Shown here piece by piece: positions 52,504-64,000 of a stretch of DNA of 64,000 bases. Both the position numbers and the translations under genes were made by a program. The notes below the pieces were generated by a model, which was given only the letters and a program-made list of their open reading frames with translations, was not told where the DNA came from and did not search any database. The DNA lies in NCBI GenBank assembly GCA_026929865.2, contig CM049416.1, positions 14,546,001 through 14,610,000 on the forward strand, in the 5' to 3' direction. This DNA is from Hyperoplus lanceolatus (Eukaryota; Chordata; Actinopteri; Uranoscopiformes; Ammodytidae). The first letter of the stretch is position 1. Each line of letters starts with the position of its first letter.

Positions 52504-54124
52504 CACTCAACAAAAATATAAACGCAACACTTTTGTTTTTGCTCCCATTTTTCATGAGATGGACTTAAAGATCTAAAATTCATTCCAGATACACAATATT
52601 ACCATTTCTCTCAAACATTGTTCACAAATCTGTCTAAATGTGTGATAGTGAGCACTTCTGCTTTGCTGAGATAATCCATCCCACCTCACAGGTGTGCCAC
52701 ATCAAGATGCTGATCTGACATCGTGATTAGTGCACAGGTGTGCCTTAGACTGTCCACAATAAAAGGCCACTCTGAAATGTGCATTTTTTTGCTTTATTGG
52801 GGGTCTGGGGACTCAGAACTAGTCAGTATCTGGTGTGACCACCATTTGCCTCATGCAGTGCAACACATCTTCTTCGCATAGAGTTTATCAGATTGTCAAT
52901 TGTGGCCTGTGGAATGTTGGTCCACTCCTCTTCAATGGCTGAGCGAAGTTGCTGGATATTAGTGGGAAGTGGTGCACGCTGTCGTATACGCTGGTCAAGC
53001 ACATCCCAAACATGCTCAATGGGTGACATGTCCGGTAAGTATACTGACCATGCAAGAACTGGGACATTTTCAGCTTCCAAGAATTGTGTACAGATCCTTG
53101 CAACATGGGGCCGTGCATTATCTTGCTGAAACGTGAGGTGATGTTCATGGATGTATGGCACAACAATGGGCCTCAGGATCTCATCACGGTATCTCTGTGC
53201 ATTCAAAATGCCATCAATAAAATGCACCTGTGTTCTTCGTCCATAACAGATGCCTGCCCATACCATAACCCCACCACCACCATGGGCCACTCGATCCACA
53301 ACATTGACATCAGCAAAGCGCTCACCCACATGACGCCACACACGCTGTCTGCCATCTGCCCTGAACAATGTAAACTGAGATTCATCCGTGAAGAGAACAC
53401 CTCTCCAACGTGCAGACGCCATCAAATGTGAGCATTTGCCCACTCAAGTCTGTTACGGCGATGAGCTGGAGTCAGGTCAAGACCCCGATGAGGACGACGA
53501 GCATGCAGTTGAGCTTCCCTGAGACGGTTTCTGACAGTTTGTGCAGAAATTGTTTGGTTATGCAAACCAATTGTTTCAGCAGCTGTCTCAGTGGCTGGTC
53601 TCAGACGATCTTGGAGGTGAACCTGCTGGATGTGGAGGTCCTGGGCTGGTGTGGTTACACGTGGTCTGCGGTTGTGAGGCCGGTTGGATGTACTGCCATA
53701 TTCTCTGAAACGCCTTTGGAGACGGTGGAGAAATGAACATTCAATGCACGAGCAACAGATCTGGTTGACATTCCTGCTGTCAGCATGCCAATTGCACGCT
53801 CCCTCAATGCTTGTGGCATCTGTGGCATTTTGCTGTGAGACAAAACTGCACATTTCAGGGTGGCCTTTTGTTGTGGACAGTCTAAGCCACACCTGTGCAC
53901 TAATCATGATGTCAGATCAGCATCTTGATGTGGCACACATGTGAGGTGGGATGGATTATCTCAGCAAAGCAGAAGTGCTCACTATCACACATTTAGATAG
54001 ATTTGTGAACAATGTTTGAGAAATGGTAATATTGTGTATCTGGAATGAATTTTAGATCTTTAAGTCCATCTCATGAAAAATGGGAGCAAAAACAAAAGTG
54101 TTGCGTTTATATTTTTGTTGAGTG
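52504..54124 (-). mobile_element. Tc1-like transposon with 280-bp inverted repeats
   Basis: A 1621-bp element flanked by TA on both sides (52502-52503, 54125-54126). The terminal inverted repeats are about 280 bp each (52504-52783 and 53847-54124) and begin CACTCAACAAAAATATAAAC. They enclose a minus-strand transposase gene. The arms remain highly similar, so the insertion is not very old, but the gene is frameshifted. Confidence 0.93.
52823..53828 (-). pseudogene. Tc1-like DD34E transposase, frameshifted
   Basis: The start MPQMPQALRERAIG lies 19 bp inside the right repeat. A helix-turn-helix DNA-binding part follows (GMSTRSVARALNVHFSTVS), then RPRVTTPAQD and a second helical part. The catalytic domain has FTDESQF (first Asp), FQQDNARPH (second Asp) and SPIEHVWD (Glu), with exactly 34 residues between the second Asp and the Glu. 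The frame is broken near 53725 (between HFSTVS and RLQRRFREYG) and near 53430 (before RWRGVLF). It cannot make an active enzyme as it stands, though the ends could be moved by a transposase supplied elsewhere. Confidence 0.9.
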
Positions 54125-55029
54125 TAGTTTCTTCTTTTGTTTTTTTCCAAAATTGGCTTCATGGACAGTGTATCGCCATAAATGGTCAGTCATCTAATAA
54201 TGATAATAATAATGCTACAAGCCAAGCTAAATATGCAACACTTACCGCTGAGGATGTCCATAGCTTATCTGCTACTGCTAGATATGTATCTCCGCTAAAT
54301 AAGCCATTTTTTCAATTACAATTTCACATTAGAAAATATTCTTGGAACAATTCAACAAATTTGAATGGCAATATACAGGCATTTATTCTCAACATTGGCA
54401 GTGTGGAAGAAGTGTGAGAAAAACAAAATGTAAACGGTGTAAAAGCGATTTACAACAATATGCAAGTGAGCGGGACAGAGATGTTGTAAAAAATACTCTA
54501 TATTCAATTCAATGGGGCTGAACAATATAACATCATGTTTAGTGGACTTATTGCTAGTTGTGACAATCTGGAAACTGATCGATGTTTCTCTCCGTTAGTT
54601 CTTCTTTGTGTAAAATGGACTGATTTAGTGATTTAGTGTCTTACATACAGACGATGTGTTTGCACTCACAAACGTGGTGGTAGTGTTGAGTCCATTAGAG
54701 CTGCTGATGTGTTCAACTTGTGTCACTAGATATGAATTTGTAATACAATTATTGTAATTAAACAGATATTTATTTTTGTCACTGCAAATGTTTTCTCTTG
54801 TTCCCCTTCAAATGGTGGGCGGAATACAACAGCCGTAGATAATTAGTGTCTTACACAAGCGCTCTTAGGATGCACTTAGTGTGTGCATGAGGAGACAGAG
54901 ACTGAACCCATGTCACCTGTGCACTGAAAACAATCTCCAATTAAAAAGAGCATTGGTGTACTTCTTATATCTTGATTGTTTAGCTCTTGACATGGCCTGA
55001 CTCTGTGTGTGTGTATGTGTGTTGTTCAG

Positions 55030-55175
55030 GTTCTTCTAATGGAGTACCTGGATGTGAAGAACAGCCGCAGTGCCACAGAGCCTTCTGCTCAACTCTCCTA
55101 CGCCAGCACCGGCAGTGAGTTCGCTGCCTTTTTCGCCAAGAAAAAACCACAGCGTGCTAAGCAGTCGCTCTTCAA
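55030..55175 (+). CDS. exoc4: exoc4 exon 9
   Basis: Residues 400-447 plus two bases: [20 protein letters not shown], then [20 protein letters not shown] and QRAKQSLF. Almost identical to human ([20 protein letters not shown]). Acceptor gttcag, donor gtaagg. The conserved basic patch KKKPQR is exposed in the sequence, but no function is assigned to it here. Confidence 0.97.
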
Positions 55176-55576
55176 GTAAGGATCCCACACCCTTTTGCTC
55201 TCTGCTTTCTTTGAGCTAGTCCAAACACAAGAGAAGTCACTTAATCAATTATTATATAAGAGAAGTCTCAAATTCAAATATATTAAGGTAACTCAGGAAG
55301 TTTTGCTATATCTAAAACTAACCTCAAGTCTTTGCTGAAGTCTGAACAAACATGCCAACACCAATGATTTCCGGAGCTCATGTACTATCTATAGTCGTGT
55401 TTTATTGACATGCATTGATTTATATTATGTAGGTTTTTATTGTGATTGTGAAATAGTGATGTAATGTATTTACTTCTGCATTGTTATATATGCTGGCCAG
55501 GGACTGCATATGCAAATTAGCTTCTAAAACAACAAGGTATGTTTAACTACTCGGATCAATGTTGCCTGTGTCGTAG
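55176..55576. other. exoc4 intron 9
   Basis: A 401-bp intron with gtaagg donor and gtcgtag acceptor. Nothing else recognised. Confidence 0.9.
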
Positions 55577-55665
55577 ATTTGAGTCATCTTCGCATGCCAT
55601 CAGCATGAGTGCCTACTTGAGAGAGCAGCGGCGAGAACTCTACAGCAAGAGTGGAGAATTGCAAG
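55577..55665 (+). CDS. exoc4: exoc4 exon 10
   Basis: Completes Lys448 and encodes [20 protein letters not shown] then LYSKSGELQ, ending one base into codon 478, where human has the Gly of LQGGPDD. Essentially identical to human Sec8. Donor gtgagt. This is the last exoc4 exon in the window. Confidence 0.97.
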
Positions 55666-56376
55666 GTGAGTGTCAGAGATGCAGGGATGAATTCAAGGGG
55701 AGAAGGAGAGCAGGAAAAGAGAGCTGGGGGTGTGGCAAGATTCTCGAAAAACGGCTGGATCAGAGAAGTGCAGTGAAGATGGGGGGGAGGAGTGGGAGAT
55801 GACGGCCCATAAGGTGTGAAAAGTATTGATAATGACGGTTAAAAAAGTATGACTGCAAAAAGGGAAGGAAAAATGTGCTGGGGTTGGCAGTATGTGGGAG
55901 AGAAAAGAACAGCATGAAAACAATGAATGTCGTGGTTGGGTAGAACGATATAAAGAAGGGAGGAAAGGAGGTTAGAGGTGTTCAAGTTGAGTAAGAAAAA
56001 AAAAACATAGGCACCTACAAGCTTATCTAATACAGACAGACATAATGAGATACTGTAAGTGCAAATTGATACATGAGTGGAGAGATTGTAGAGAGATTGC
56101 TTACAGGTCGAGTGGGAAAACAATAGAGAAGTTTGAGGGTGAGGATGATGCGGTCTTGGTTAGGCTATGATGCAGGCCAGCCACAGACTGATGGAGGGAT
56201 GTTGGGTCGAAGGGAGAAAAGGGTTGCTGCAGAGATGAGGGAAGTAACACTCAGGAGGAGAATAGACGGACAACTGGAGTGTTGAGTGGGAAAACTGAGA
56301 TAGAGGAGGAGATTGACGGGAGGCAGAGAGCAGGGTGACTTGGCAGAAAAACGCCTACAGGGAGAGGCCTTGAAAA

Positions 56377-56531
<155 letters not shown>

Positions 56532-56949
56532 CACATACACACATACACACATATGAATAGTACGGTGAGTGTACTGCACAGTCAGGCCCTGGAGAGTCAA
56601 AGCTGTTGTTCTTATTTCTTCAGTTTATCTCTCTCTCTCTGGCTCTCTGTGTTCTCTGCCTGTGACCTTGAGGTTTCAATCAGCAGCGCCTGACAGCGCT
56701 GTTTGTCTGCTACCGTTCCTTTCTTTTTTTTACCCACACTAAGCTCCTCGTTGACATTGTGTGGATAAATTGGAAACGGTAAGAGATGCAGCGAGACAAT
56801 GGGCCTTAAGTGCTTTTTACCCAAAACAAATGTGAGAAGAAAAAGGAAAAATATTCTTTGACAATATCCATATAACTAATTATGACTGAGTGTTAAATAT
56901 TCGAAAAATGCAGGATTAATTAGGCTTCTCTATATTGCTTAAACTGGCG

Positions 56950-57172
56950 AGAAGGAACTTTCTGTATGTGTTCATTCTTGCTGCCCCTTTGGACAAAAGC
57001 GGTAGTGTTTTTGCGACGCCAGCTGTTGATCCTGAGTGAGCGGACCTTGACAAATACACTAAGAAAAAGGGTATGAAAACAACACTGTTGATCTTGTTTG
57101 CTTTTACACGTAATGTATGATTAAAAGAGGGAAAATGAGACTGTTTCAGAAATATTTAAAAAAAAAAAAATA
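56950..57172 (+). mobile_element. AAAGGTGCT MITE, copy 3 (degraded)
   Basis: Shares GTTCATTCTTGC, CCCTTTGGACAAAAGC, GTAGTGTTTTTGCGACGCCAG and GAGACTGTTTCAGAAATATT with the copies in introns 2 and 4, but the terminal repeats are eroded. Confidence 0.65.
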
Positions 57173-57234
57173 GCAAAATGGACTGATTTGACGTACTCTG
57201 GAAGACATTTCAATGTAGACTGTAGCCCTTTGTA

Positions 57235-57310
57235 ATAATAATAATAATAATACATTTCATTTATTGGCGCCTTTCAGGACACCCAAGGTCACCTTACAAA
57301 GCATAAAAGA
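57235..57310. mobile_element. fragment of a dispersed teleost repeat
   Basis: An ATA trinucleotide run followed by CATTTCATTTATTGGCGCC and TTTCAGGACACCCAAGGTCACC. This GGCGCCTTTCA...ACCCAAGG block recurs in many fish repeats. The family and borders cannot be fixed here. Confidence 0.4.
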
Positions 57311-59004
57311 AAATCATCATAAAATCATTAAAAACAAGACATTGTGGGAAAAACAAGTGTGTTTTCTTTAGACAAAAAAATGCCACTCATGCTGTAGTTA
57401 GTCTTTAGAATCTATTCTAAATGTACTGTCAGCCTGCCACAAAAAAAAGTAATAGAAAAATGAAACACATTGATTAACTGTGGATAAAGGGAAAACCCCA
57501 CATCGTCTTTAAATAACAGCTCACTTTTTTTTCTTTTTTCTTTCATCCGTCGGCACCACCAGAAAGAAAGGGGGGGGGGGAATATTTCTTTTTTTTGACT
57601 GGCTGAATGCCTCCGAGCGTTTACAAGAAGATGAGATTTCTCTGGGCTTTCATTTCACCTGTCACAATGCACAGCCCAGGCCCACAAGCAAGCTGCAAAA
57701 AAAGAGATTGAAGGAGTAAGAAATCATTTAGAAAGTGAAATAAGTCCACACTGTGATGGAGGTGGAGAGAGGGATGTAGGGAAGGAAGGGGAGGTAGAGG
57801 AAGGTTATAAGTCATTGTTTTCATCAGGGTCCAGCGAAGAAGCCATTAAGAGATTTCTGAAGGAAGAAATTAGAAAAAATACGTATTGAGACGGTGTGGA
57901 AAAAGGGGACCATTTTCTCTCCCTGCAAATTAAACTTGCTGGTATAGGCACGCAGAGGGAAAGAGTCAGAAATGAAAGATTGAGTTGATGAGTACTTCTC
58001 CGGGAAGGCTGTAGGATTACCCAACACTTAAAGCTTAGTCATGTGTGTCTCTTAGTCTCTCTCTACTTGGAGTTTCCGCAACTCTTTTTTTTCCCCCAAC
58101 GATCTGCTTCAAGTCAATATAGTTATTAACGCCAGTGCTCTGGCAACACAGCCTTAGAAATAAGACTTTGATTGTTCATTTTAAATCCAGCTATGCACCG
58201 TTGACACAGGAAAAAAAAATAGACTTGCACTAAATAGAGTGCAAAGTCAGGACTAAAAATATGTTTCTGTAGTTTTCTGCTTTGATGTATTTGATGCATT
58301 TGGTTCACTTTTATACGCACCGATAAGGTTGAGGTATGTTGCGTATCTTTAAGTTAGTAAGACGCATACAGTATCAGCAGTGTTTGTATAGAAAGTGTAA
58401 TGATGTTGTAGCCTATCTGGAGTCACATGTCTCTTAATGGATTTAAAAGGAATCTGTAATATCTGTAATTCATGTCTCCCGAGTGTTGTCAGGACCTGCC
58501 ATATATCATTACACACATGCACGGCGCTTCGTAGGCATGCACATATATTCACATGTCTCGCATACCCTTGCAAACACACAGGGAGACTTAATTGCTTGCC
58601 GTCTCCGCTGGAACACGTCTCATATGCTTCAATTAATCCAATGCCTCATCTAAAGACTTTATTACGGCTCCATATGTAGCCACATCTGTGATACGTGCTT
58701 TTCAAATGTATGTCGCGAGAACGCCAGCGAGAGAGCACATATATACTAGTAATCCTTAGCTGTCTGTCTGAATGCGCTTATAGTGTCTGTGGCTCTGTTT
58801 GTGTCCTCGCTAAACCTCTACTCGAGGAATCACAGAAGCTCGTCCAGATTCAATCACATTCCCTATGAATAAATTATGAAAATAACAATTTTTCAACTAT
58901 AGATGTGTTACCACTCCCTCATGCTTCTCTGGCTGTCTCCCAACCACTCGACTTTTACAACCCTCGCCCTCTGCTTTTTGTTTTTATCGCCTCTCTATCA
59001 CGCT

Positions 59005-59149
<145 letters not shown>

Positions 59150-61787
59150 AAAGGGGGGACTCAGAGTGCCCCAGTGGTCATCTGGGAGGTGAAGTGTGAA
59201 TATATCTCAATAACTACTGCGTTCTTGCACCATGCTGAGTCAGTAATGCATTTACAGCCCTTTTAAAAAAAAACATTTTTATTTGTCTTTGCGTCACGGC
59301 TGTTCATTGTGTTTTGTGCGATATTGCCTTGCCCCGGGGCATGTTTGAAGTGCCCTCCCCCCCTCCCCACCACCACCACCCACCCCTGTCTATGTGAGAG
59401 ACGAACATAAAGCCTGCCTATCAGCACACGCTTGCCTCGGATACGCATGTAAACAAACATACTCACTCCAGACTTTCCCCCTCCCTCCTTACCCCTCGGG
59501 CACGTACATATACATACTTTCCCTTTTCCATCTCTCGCCCACCTCTGATCGGCCTCCACTCTTAAGATGTATTCATAATCAACTCGGTTCCAAATGTATT
59601 TCACACATCCTTCTTTTCCTTTTGATATTCAAATCGACTTGATTACAGGGTGTCGTCCGGCAAACAAAAAGAACCCTCAGTCCGGCTGAGCCCCCCCCCC
59701 TCTGGCCCCCACACACGCAATCTAGTTACAACCAGCTCTCTTTCATGTCAACCTCTTTACACCTAATGCTAGGTCTGAGGTGGAGAAAAAAGAAGAAGAA
59801 AAAAACACCATGCAGTATTAAGAGCTTCGTGTTTATGTATAATAGCTTCATGTTCCCATGAGAGAGGGAGGAGGAAGAGGCAGAGAGAGAGTGACTGCTG
59901 GAGAACCAGAAGTGGTGTTCCTTGTCAAGCTGCTTTGTACACACCGACAGGGAGGGGAAGGGAGAAGAGGTGCAAATGGAAAAATGTCTAGCGAGAGACA
60001 CACGGGTGGAGGCGATGGTTGAGTGGGATATCAGGGGAGGGGCTAGCAGATGTTCATCGCCACCCGTTCACAGCAGCGCGTATGGTGTGTGTGTGTGTGT
60101 GAGTGTTTGTAACGTGAAGTAGCGAATAGCAGCATGTTCCTGCTAAGTGAAGTGTGATGTCGCACACTTTGGCCAAACGGGGATTGTGATTTGCTAGCCG
60201 CGGAATGTTTTTTTAAAATGAAAAAAGTTTGGATAATACAGTACGGTGGTGGGGTCATTAGAGCAGGCCTTGAAGAGACACCCTTATCGACTGCCTCCCC
60301 CCCCCCCAAACAAAAACATGCGTGTGTATCTACAGTAGGTCTACCCTTTTTATTTACAGTAGCTAGCTCCCCGAGAAAGCTAGCACATGTTTTCCAGTTC
60401 TTACCCTATTCTACAACAATCTACCACTCTGAGATGAATTTATCACTTTTATATTTTTTATTGTAAAATCACTGACTTTTCCCCCAATCATTCAGTCTAT
60501 TCATTTGTTGTCTGAATTCAAGGATAACGGTTGGTCCTTCATGTTGTGGAGTGATCGATACTTGACTTGAGCTGACCTTGCATCAATGACCTATAGTATT
60601 CATGAACCCAACCTTACATGGAGGTGAAATGGAAGTTGGTGGAAAAAGACAGTGAATACTACAGGATAATGGATTATTGGAAAACACACACTTTGCTGCG
60701 ATTGATCCCACTCATCATTTTCTCTTGATGCCTCTTGTTTTTATTTATTTTCTCTTGCTTGTGCACTGAAGCTTTGTCAGGATTTGTTGTTTAATGCTTA
60801 TCATTCTTATCTTTATGTTAACTGTTGCTTTGCTTATTGGGTGTTTTTATATATATATTTTACAGTTTCGTAGATTTGCGTGTGCATTTACTTCTCAGCT
60901 TTAAAATTAGTTGTGAGCAAAATAAATTATTTCGGAGTAAGCACTTTTTTTGGACATTTCAATCAAATTATTTCAATCTAATATTTATAATTTGATCAAA
61001 ACTGATCGATACACTGTTAGTCCTCGGGCCAATTATAAACTCAAATTAAATCAAATGTGCTGTCATCCCCATGCAGAGTTAAGGCTATTCAGGAAAATTG
61101 TGTTGTGTTGACTTATCCTACAGCGAGGACCAAGAAAAAGATGGGTTAACATGTTAATAGTGTTTTCTATACAGAATATCATCAGGTTTAAAATAACTGT
61201 TCCCTAAAAGTGTCCTTTAAATTGTAATGTTTCCTAATAAAACATTAGCCATGAAGTTAAGTGATGTAGAAAAGGTGCACGTCACATCAGCGACTGATGA
61301 ACGCTTACATACCAGCCAGACATGGGCGGGCGTGTGTGTGTACACTGCATAATGTGTGCATGCCAAGTTATGTCATATACAGTCCCCTCCATAAGTATCG
61401 GAACACTGAGGCCAATTCCTTTATTTTTGCTGTAGACTGGAAACATTTGGGTTTCACACCAAAAGATAAATATGAGACAATAGCTCAACATTTCAGCTTT
61501 CATTTCCAGGTATTCACATCTGGATCTGATACACAACTGAGAAGATATCATTATTTGTAAAGGACCACCACATTTTTAGGCGAGCAGAAGTATTGGAACA
61601 GATAGACTTTAAATAAATTAAAGTGAATAAAACATACTATTTTGTCGCAAATCCTTTGCTTGCAATAACCGCATCAAGCCTGTGACCCATTGACATCACA
61701 AAACTTTTGCATTCTTCTTTTGTGATGCTTTTCCAGGCTTTCAACGCAGCCTCATTCAGTTGTTGTTTGTGTTAGGGGGTTACTCTC

Positions 61788-62168
61788 TTAAGTCTCCTCT
61801 TTAGCAGGTAAAATGCATGCTCTATAGCGTTTAAGTCTGGAGATTGACTTAGCCAGTCTAAAACCTTCCACTTCTTGCCCCTGATTAACTCCTTCATTGT
61901 GTTTTGGGTCATTATCTTGCTGCATGATGGAGGATCTTCCAATCAGTTTGGATGCATCTTTCCTTAAATTGTCAGACAAAATGTTTCTGTAAACTTCTGA
62001 GTTCATTTTGCTGTTGCCATCATGGGTTACATCATCAATGAAGAATAATGAGCCTGTCCCAGATGAGCCTGTATGTTTGGGCTCATGAGTAAATCCTTTC
62101 TTTCTCCAAACTTTAGCCTGTCCATCACTTTGGTAAAGGTTCATCTTGACAACAACACAGTAACACAT
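61788..62168 (-). pseudogene. Tc1 transposase fragment, left arm plus spacer
   Basis: Encodes VWRKKGFTHEPKHTG, SLFFIDDVTHDGNSKMN and IMQQDNDPKHN, then loses frame before the Glu motif. It corresponds to the middle and C-terminal part of a DD34E transposase; the DNA-binding domain is missing. Confidence 0.8.
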
Positions 62169-62590
62169 GATGGCAACAGCAAAATTAACTTAGAAGTCTA
62201 CAGAAACATTCGCTCTGCCAATTTAAAGAAAGATGCAACCAAACTGATTGGAAGATCCCTCATCATGCAGCAAGATAATGATCCAAAAAAACTGCAAAAA
62301 CAACAAAGGAGTTCATCAGGGGCAAGAAGTGGAAGGTTTTAGACTGGGCAAGTCAATCTCCAGACTTAAACGCTATAGAGCATGCATTTTACCTGCTAAA
62401 AAGGAGACCGAAAGGAGAAACCCCCCAAAACAAACAGCAACTGAATGAGGCTGCGGTGAAAGCCTGGAAAAGCATCACAAAAGAAGAATGCAAACGTTTT
62501 GTGATGTCAATGGGTCACAGGCTTGATGCAGTTATTGCAAGCAAAGTATTTGCGACAAAATATTACGGTTTATTCACTTTAATTTATTTA
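62161..62590 (+). pseudogene. Tc1 transposase fragment, right arm
   Basis: Inverted duplicate of the left-arm fragment: THDGNSKINLEVYRNIRS, LIGRSLIMQQDNDPK, then a frame break, DLNAIEHAFYLLK and the C-terminal KSITKEECKRFVMSMGHRLD. It differs from the left arm by scattered substitutions and small indels. Confidence 0.78.
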
Positions 62591-62825
62591 AAGTCTATCT
62601 GTTCCAATACTTCTGCTTGCCTAAAAATGTGGTGTTCCTTTTCAAATAATGATATCTTCTCAGTTGTGTATCAGATCCAGATGTGAATACCTGGAAATGA
62701 AAGCTGAAATGTTGAGCTATTGTCTCATATTCATCTTTTGGTGTCAAACCCAAATGTTTCCAGTCTACAGCAAAACTAAAGGAATTGGCGTCACTGTTCC
62801 GATACTTATGGAGGGGACTGTATAT

Positions 62826-64000
<1,175 letters not shown>

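Larger units (their letters stand above)
44040..55029. other. exoc4 intron 8, the longest complete one
   Basis: An 11-kb intron. It contains GT-rich runs (45137-45186, 47488-47548), a long TTC-type tract (51171-51404) and a Tc1-like element (52504-54124). A small hairpin-bearing sequence ending GTAGCGCACCTTTAAAG (about 44400-44475) may be another MITE end. No additional exon recognised. Confidence 0.75.
61380..62820. mobile_element. snap-back Tc1-like element (two inverted half-copies)
   Basis: Ends CAGTCCCCTCCATAAGTATC (61380) and its complement at 62820 are flanked by TA. The inverted repeat is not limited to the ends. The left arm (61380-62029) and right arm (62161-62820) are reverse complements across about 650 bp, around a 131-bp spacer. 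Both arms encode the same 3' half of a Tc1 transposase in opposite directions: each has HDGNSK, IMQQDNDPK (second catalytic Asp) and, in another frame, DLNAIEHAFYLLK (catalytic Glu). The spacer carries the adjoining upstream part once, on the minus strand (VWRKKGFTHEPKHTG). No intact transposase remains. Confidence 0.88.

Overview
The window looks like a piece of a teleost fish nuclear genome. Two multi-exon vertebrate genes lie head to head in a background rich in long CA/GT microsatellites, Tc1-like transposons, hAT- and piggyBac-like MITEs, a tRNA-derived SINE and an esterase-type LINE. That mix is typical of ray-finned fish. Nothing prokaryotic was seen.

Minus strand, positions 1-17189: the 5' part of chchd3 (MIC19, a MICOS subunit). 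Exon 1 (17112-17189), exon 2 (14807-15791) and exon 3 (8085-8178) join in frame with canonical splice sites; later exons appear to lie beyond position 1. Exon 2 is remarkable: it carries the conserved LSENVINRMKE motif and then about 300 residues of proline-rich sequence, where human MIC19 has only a short linker.

Positions 17190-22226 are intergenic, with promoter-like motifs at both ends. Plus strand, 22227 to the window end: the 5' half of exoc4 (Sec8, an exocyst subunit). Ten coding exons (22227-22306, 23340-23529, 25316-25510, 35052-35245, 37171-37280, 39514-39614, 39822-39976, 43868-44039, 55030-55175, 55577-55665) join in frame to give 477 complete codons, about half of the human protein. 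Chchd3 next to exoc4 in divergent orientation matches the human 7q32-q33 order and supports both calls.

The introns hold most of the mobile DNA: two copies of one SINE with clean target duplications; a TA-flanked MITE carrying a LINE 3' fragment; a nearly full-length LINE (ORF1 with SGNH esterase, ORF2 with endonuclease and reverse transcriptase) apparently inserted in a TTAA-flanked piggyBac-like MITE; a Tc1-like element with 280-bp inverted repeats and a broken DD34E transposase; a second Tc1 derivative rearranged into a 1.4-kb snap-back palindrome; and three copies of one roughly 255-bp MITE family inside exoc4.

The two genes act separately: MIC19 in mitochondrial cristae organisation and Sec8 in tethering secretory vesicles at the plasma membrane. 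The most novel signals are the proline-rich MIC19 exon and the snap-back transposon. All boundaries and homologies were read by eye; no alignment or database search was run.
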